NCBI RefSeq assembly: GCF_000233455.1
Contig: NZ_JH376421.1
Span: 331,021-395,020, forward strand
Reading direction: 5' to 3'
DNA: 64,000 bases
DNA from: [Clostridium] citroniae WAL-17108
GTDB lineage: Bacteria > Bacillota > Clostridia > Lachnospirales > Lachnospiraceae
This document shows positions 63,183-64,000 of the stretch, in pieces; positions within the stretch are counted from its first letter, which is position 1; every line of letters begins with the position of its first letter. The notes under the pieces were generated by a model, which was given only the letters and a program-made list of their open reading frames with translations, did not search any database and was not told the origin of the DNA. A program made the translations under genes and the position numbers.

Positions 63183-63507
63183 CCTCCCTCCAATCCATCC
63201 GGTCCTCCAGCCGCTGTAAGGAATACTCGGTCAGGGCCTCCCTTGCCTCCTGGCAGCTGGTACAGGATATGCCTTTTCCCATAATATAGCCCGCGGCCTG
63301 ATTCCATGACTTCAGGCCGTATTTTTCCCGGGGTATCCGGTCCAGTACCAGGCGAAGGACCGACTGCCAGTACCAGGTTCTCAGATCCGATAAATATGTG
63401 CAGCCTAAAAGCTCCCTGAGTTCTTCCAGCAATGCGGAACCTGTATCTTCCCTGCTGCTGCACACTTCCCTACTGTAACCATCTTCCACCTTGTTTGCTT
63501 TAATCAT
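63157..63507 (-). CDS. Hypothetical protein, 116 residues
   Basis: Unrecognised. A small soluble protein, rich in charged residues, with LLEELRELLGCTYLSDLRTWYWQSVLRLVLDRI in the middle, a CTSC motif (ISCTSCQEAREALTEY) and a basic C-terminus. ATG at 63507 follows AAGGAG. It is the first gene after the possible invertible promoter and is coupled to the SpoVG-like gene. Confidence 0.6.
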   Translation of the reverse strand: MIKANKVEDGYSREVCSSREDTGSALLEELRELLGCTYLSDLRTWYWQSVLRLVLDRIPREKYGLKSWNQAAGYIMGKGISCTSCQEAREALTEYSLQRLEDRMDWREDVRGGRHK

Positions 63508-63572
63508 ACGTGACTCCTTACCTGCTTTTACAAACCGCAAAACAAAAATTAAATTCCAGGCAGATTGTAACT

Positions 63573-63857
63573 ACATAATACATATTATGTTTTACAAATA
63601 CATAAAAACAGCGTATTATCTGTAACAATAAGCTGGTTTCCATGGATTTATTATATCACAAAACCGTGAGCAGGCAATATTTTTTTAAGGGAACCATCCA
63701 GACTCCTCTTGGGATCTCCCTGCAGAACCGCGTAGAACCATGTAATACTGCCCAATGCCATGCAACACCATACAAAATACATGGTATGGGCAGCGTTATG
63801 TGGAAGGGGCCGGGGCAAAAAGGTGATAAAAATACGACATAATATGTATTATGTCGT
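63573..63857. repeat. Inverted 18-base palindromic sites bounding a 244-base promoter segment
   Basis: ACATAATA-CA-TATTATGT (63573-63590) and ACATAATA-TG-TATTATGT (63838-63855 region, within a 24-base palindrome 63834-63857) share both arms; their centres are complementary, so the sites are in inverted orientation. Between them lie a leftward promoter (63650-63677) and a hairpin (CTGCCCA/TGGGCAG, 63748-63793). A tyrosine recombinase gene ends 9 bases to the right. This fits an invertible switch, although two operators for a dimeric repressor would look similar. Confidence 0.55.
63650..63677 (-). promoter_or_regulatory. Leftward promoter inside the bounded segment
   Basis: On the minus strand TTGCCT (63672-63677), 16 bases, TATAAT (63650-63655), directed at the 116-residue gene starting at 63507. 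Confidence 0.55.
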
Positions 63858-63865
63858 TTTATCCA

Positions 63866-64000
63866 TCAAATGATCATTTTCATTTTCTTCATCACTGCTT
63901 CCTGTTCTTCCCCGGTAGAAACCGTATAAATGCGTGTGGTCTCAACATTGGAATGCCCCAGTATATCTGCCAGGTGTACCAGACTCCTTATCGATCCCAT
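63866..64000 (-). CDS. Tyrosine recombinase/integrase, C-terminal end only
   Basis: The last 44 codons of a gene that continues beyond the right edge. HLADILGHSNVETTRIYTVS contains the conserved LGH histidine and the catalytic tyrosine of the lambda-integrase/XerC family. The open frame reaches base 64000, so the ATG there is probably internal. The gene may serve the nearby inverted sites or belong to an integrated element. Confidence 0.85.
   Translation of the reverse strand: MGSIRSLVHLADILGHSNVETTRIYTVSTGEEQEAVMKKMKMII

Overview
The window looks like chromosome of a gut-type strict anaerobe of the Lachnospiraceae (Clostridium clostridioforme / Enterocloster / Hungatella-like). This is inferred from the Clostridia-type proteins, moderate GC content, strong AGGAGG ribosome sites, three rubrerythrins, many sugar ABC operons, an Rpn-family protein and a class C group II intron. 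No rRNA, tRNA or CRISPR array was seen.

Layout. 1-1.3 kb: the start of a leftward sugar-isomerase gene faces a HIT-family gene across two LacI-type palindromes. 1.3-11.3 kb: two near-identical reverse rubrerythrins flank a leftward seven-gene allose-like sugar operon (TIM-barrel isomerase, ABC importer, PfkB kinase, DeoR regulator, AlsK-like ROK kinase), followed by a classical rubrerythrin. 11.3-14.2 kb: a leftward group of lactonase, aroC (with a charged repeat insert) and rpiB. 14.3-18.9 kb: a cupin regulator and potABCD for polyamine import. 18.9-20.6 kb: a group II intron on the minus strand, inserted between potD and its terminator, with a damaged maturase.

21.0-31.5 kb: a divergent DeoR gene and a ten-gene operon combining an ADP-ribosylglycohydrolase-family enzyme, a PfkB kinase, a ribose/nucleoside-type ABC importer, two AllA-like (ureidoglycolate lyase family) proteins, an M20 amidohydrolase and a glutamine-amidotransferase-like protein. 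It looks like a pathway for an imported N-ribosylated or ureido compound and is the best candidate here for an undescribed system. 31.6-37.3 kb: metal genes (FeoB-associated Cys-rich protein and a DtxR-type regulator with paired boxes; a Zn/Cd-type ATPase with separate HMA protein and ArsR regulator), a nitroreductase, TrmO and a MerR regulator.

37.4-51.2 kb: a leftward peptide operon (binding protein, oppBCDF-type importer, M20D amidohydrolase, isoaspartyl dipeptidase, M42 aminopeptidase). It diverges from a regulator whose AAA+ domain has lost its catalytic residues. That regulator overlaps tail to tail with a 744-residue protein fusing a LacI repressor to a cytoplasmic solute-binding domain. 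51.3-56.0 kb: the sugar ABC operon (binding protein and two permeases) diverging from that fusion, ending in a metallo-beta-lactamase-fold hydrolase and an MgtC-like protein. 56.1-64 kb: a methyltransferase, an acetyltransferase remnant, an AlkZ-like protein, an Rpn-family protein, aspS and hisS, a SpoVG-like protein, a small unknown gene, and a possible invertible promoter segment beside the end of a tyrosine recombinase gene.

Many genes sit in regulator plus transporter plus enzyme units, each with a recognisable promoter or operator. Substrates are inferred from family and neighbourhood and are not proven.
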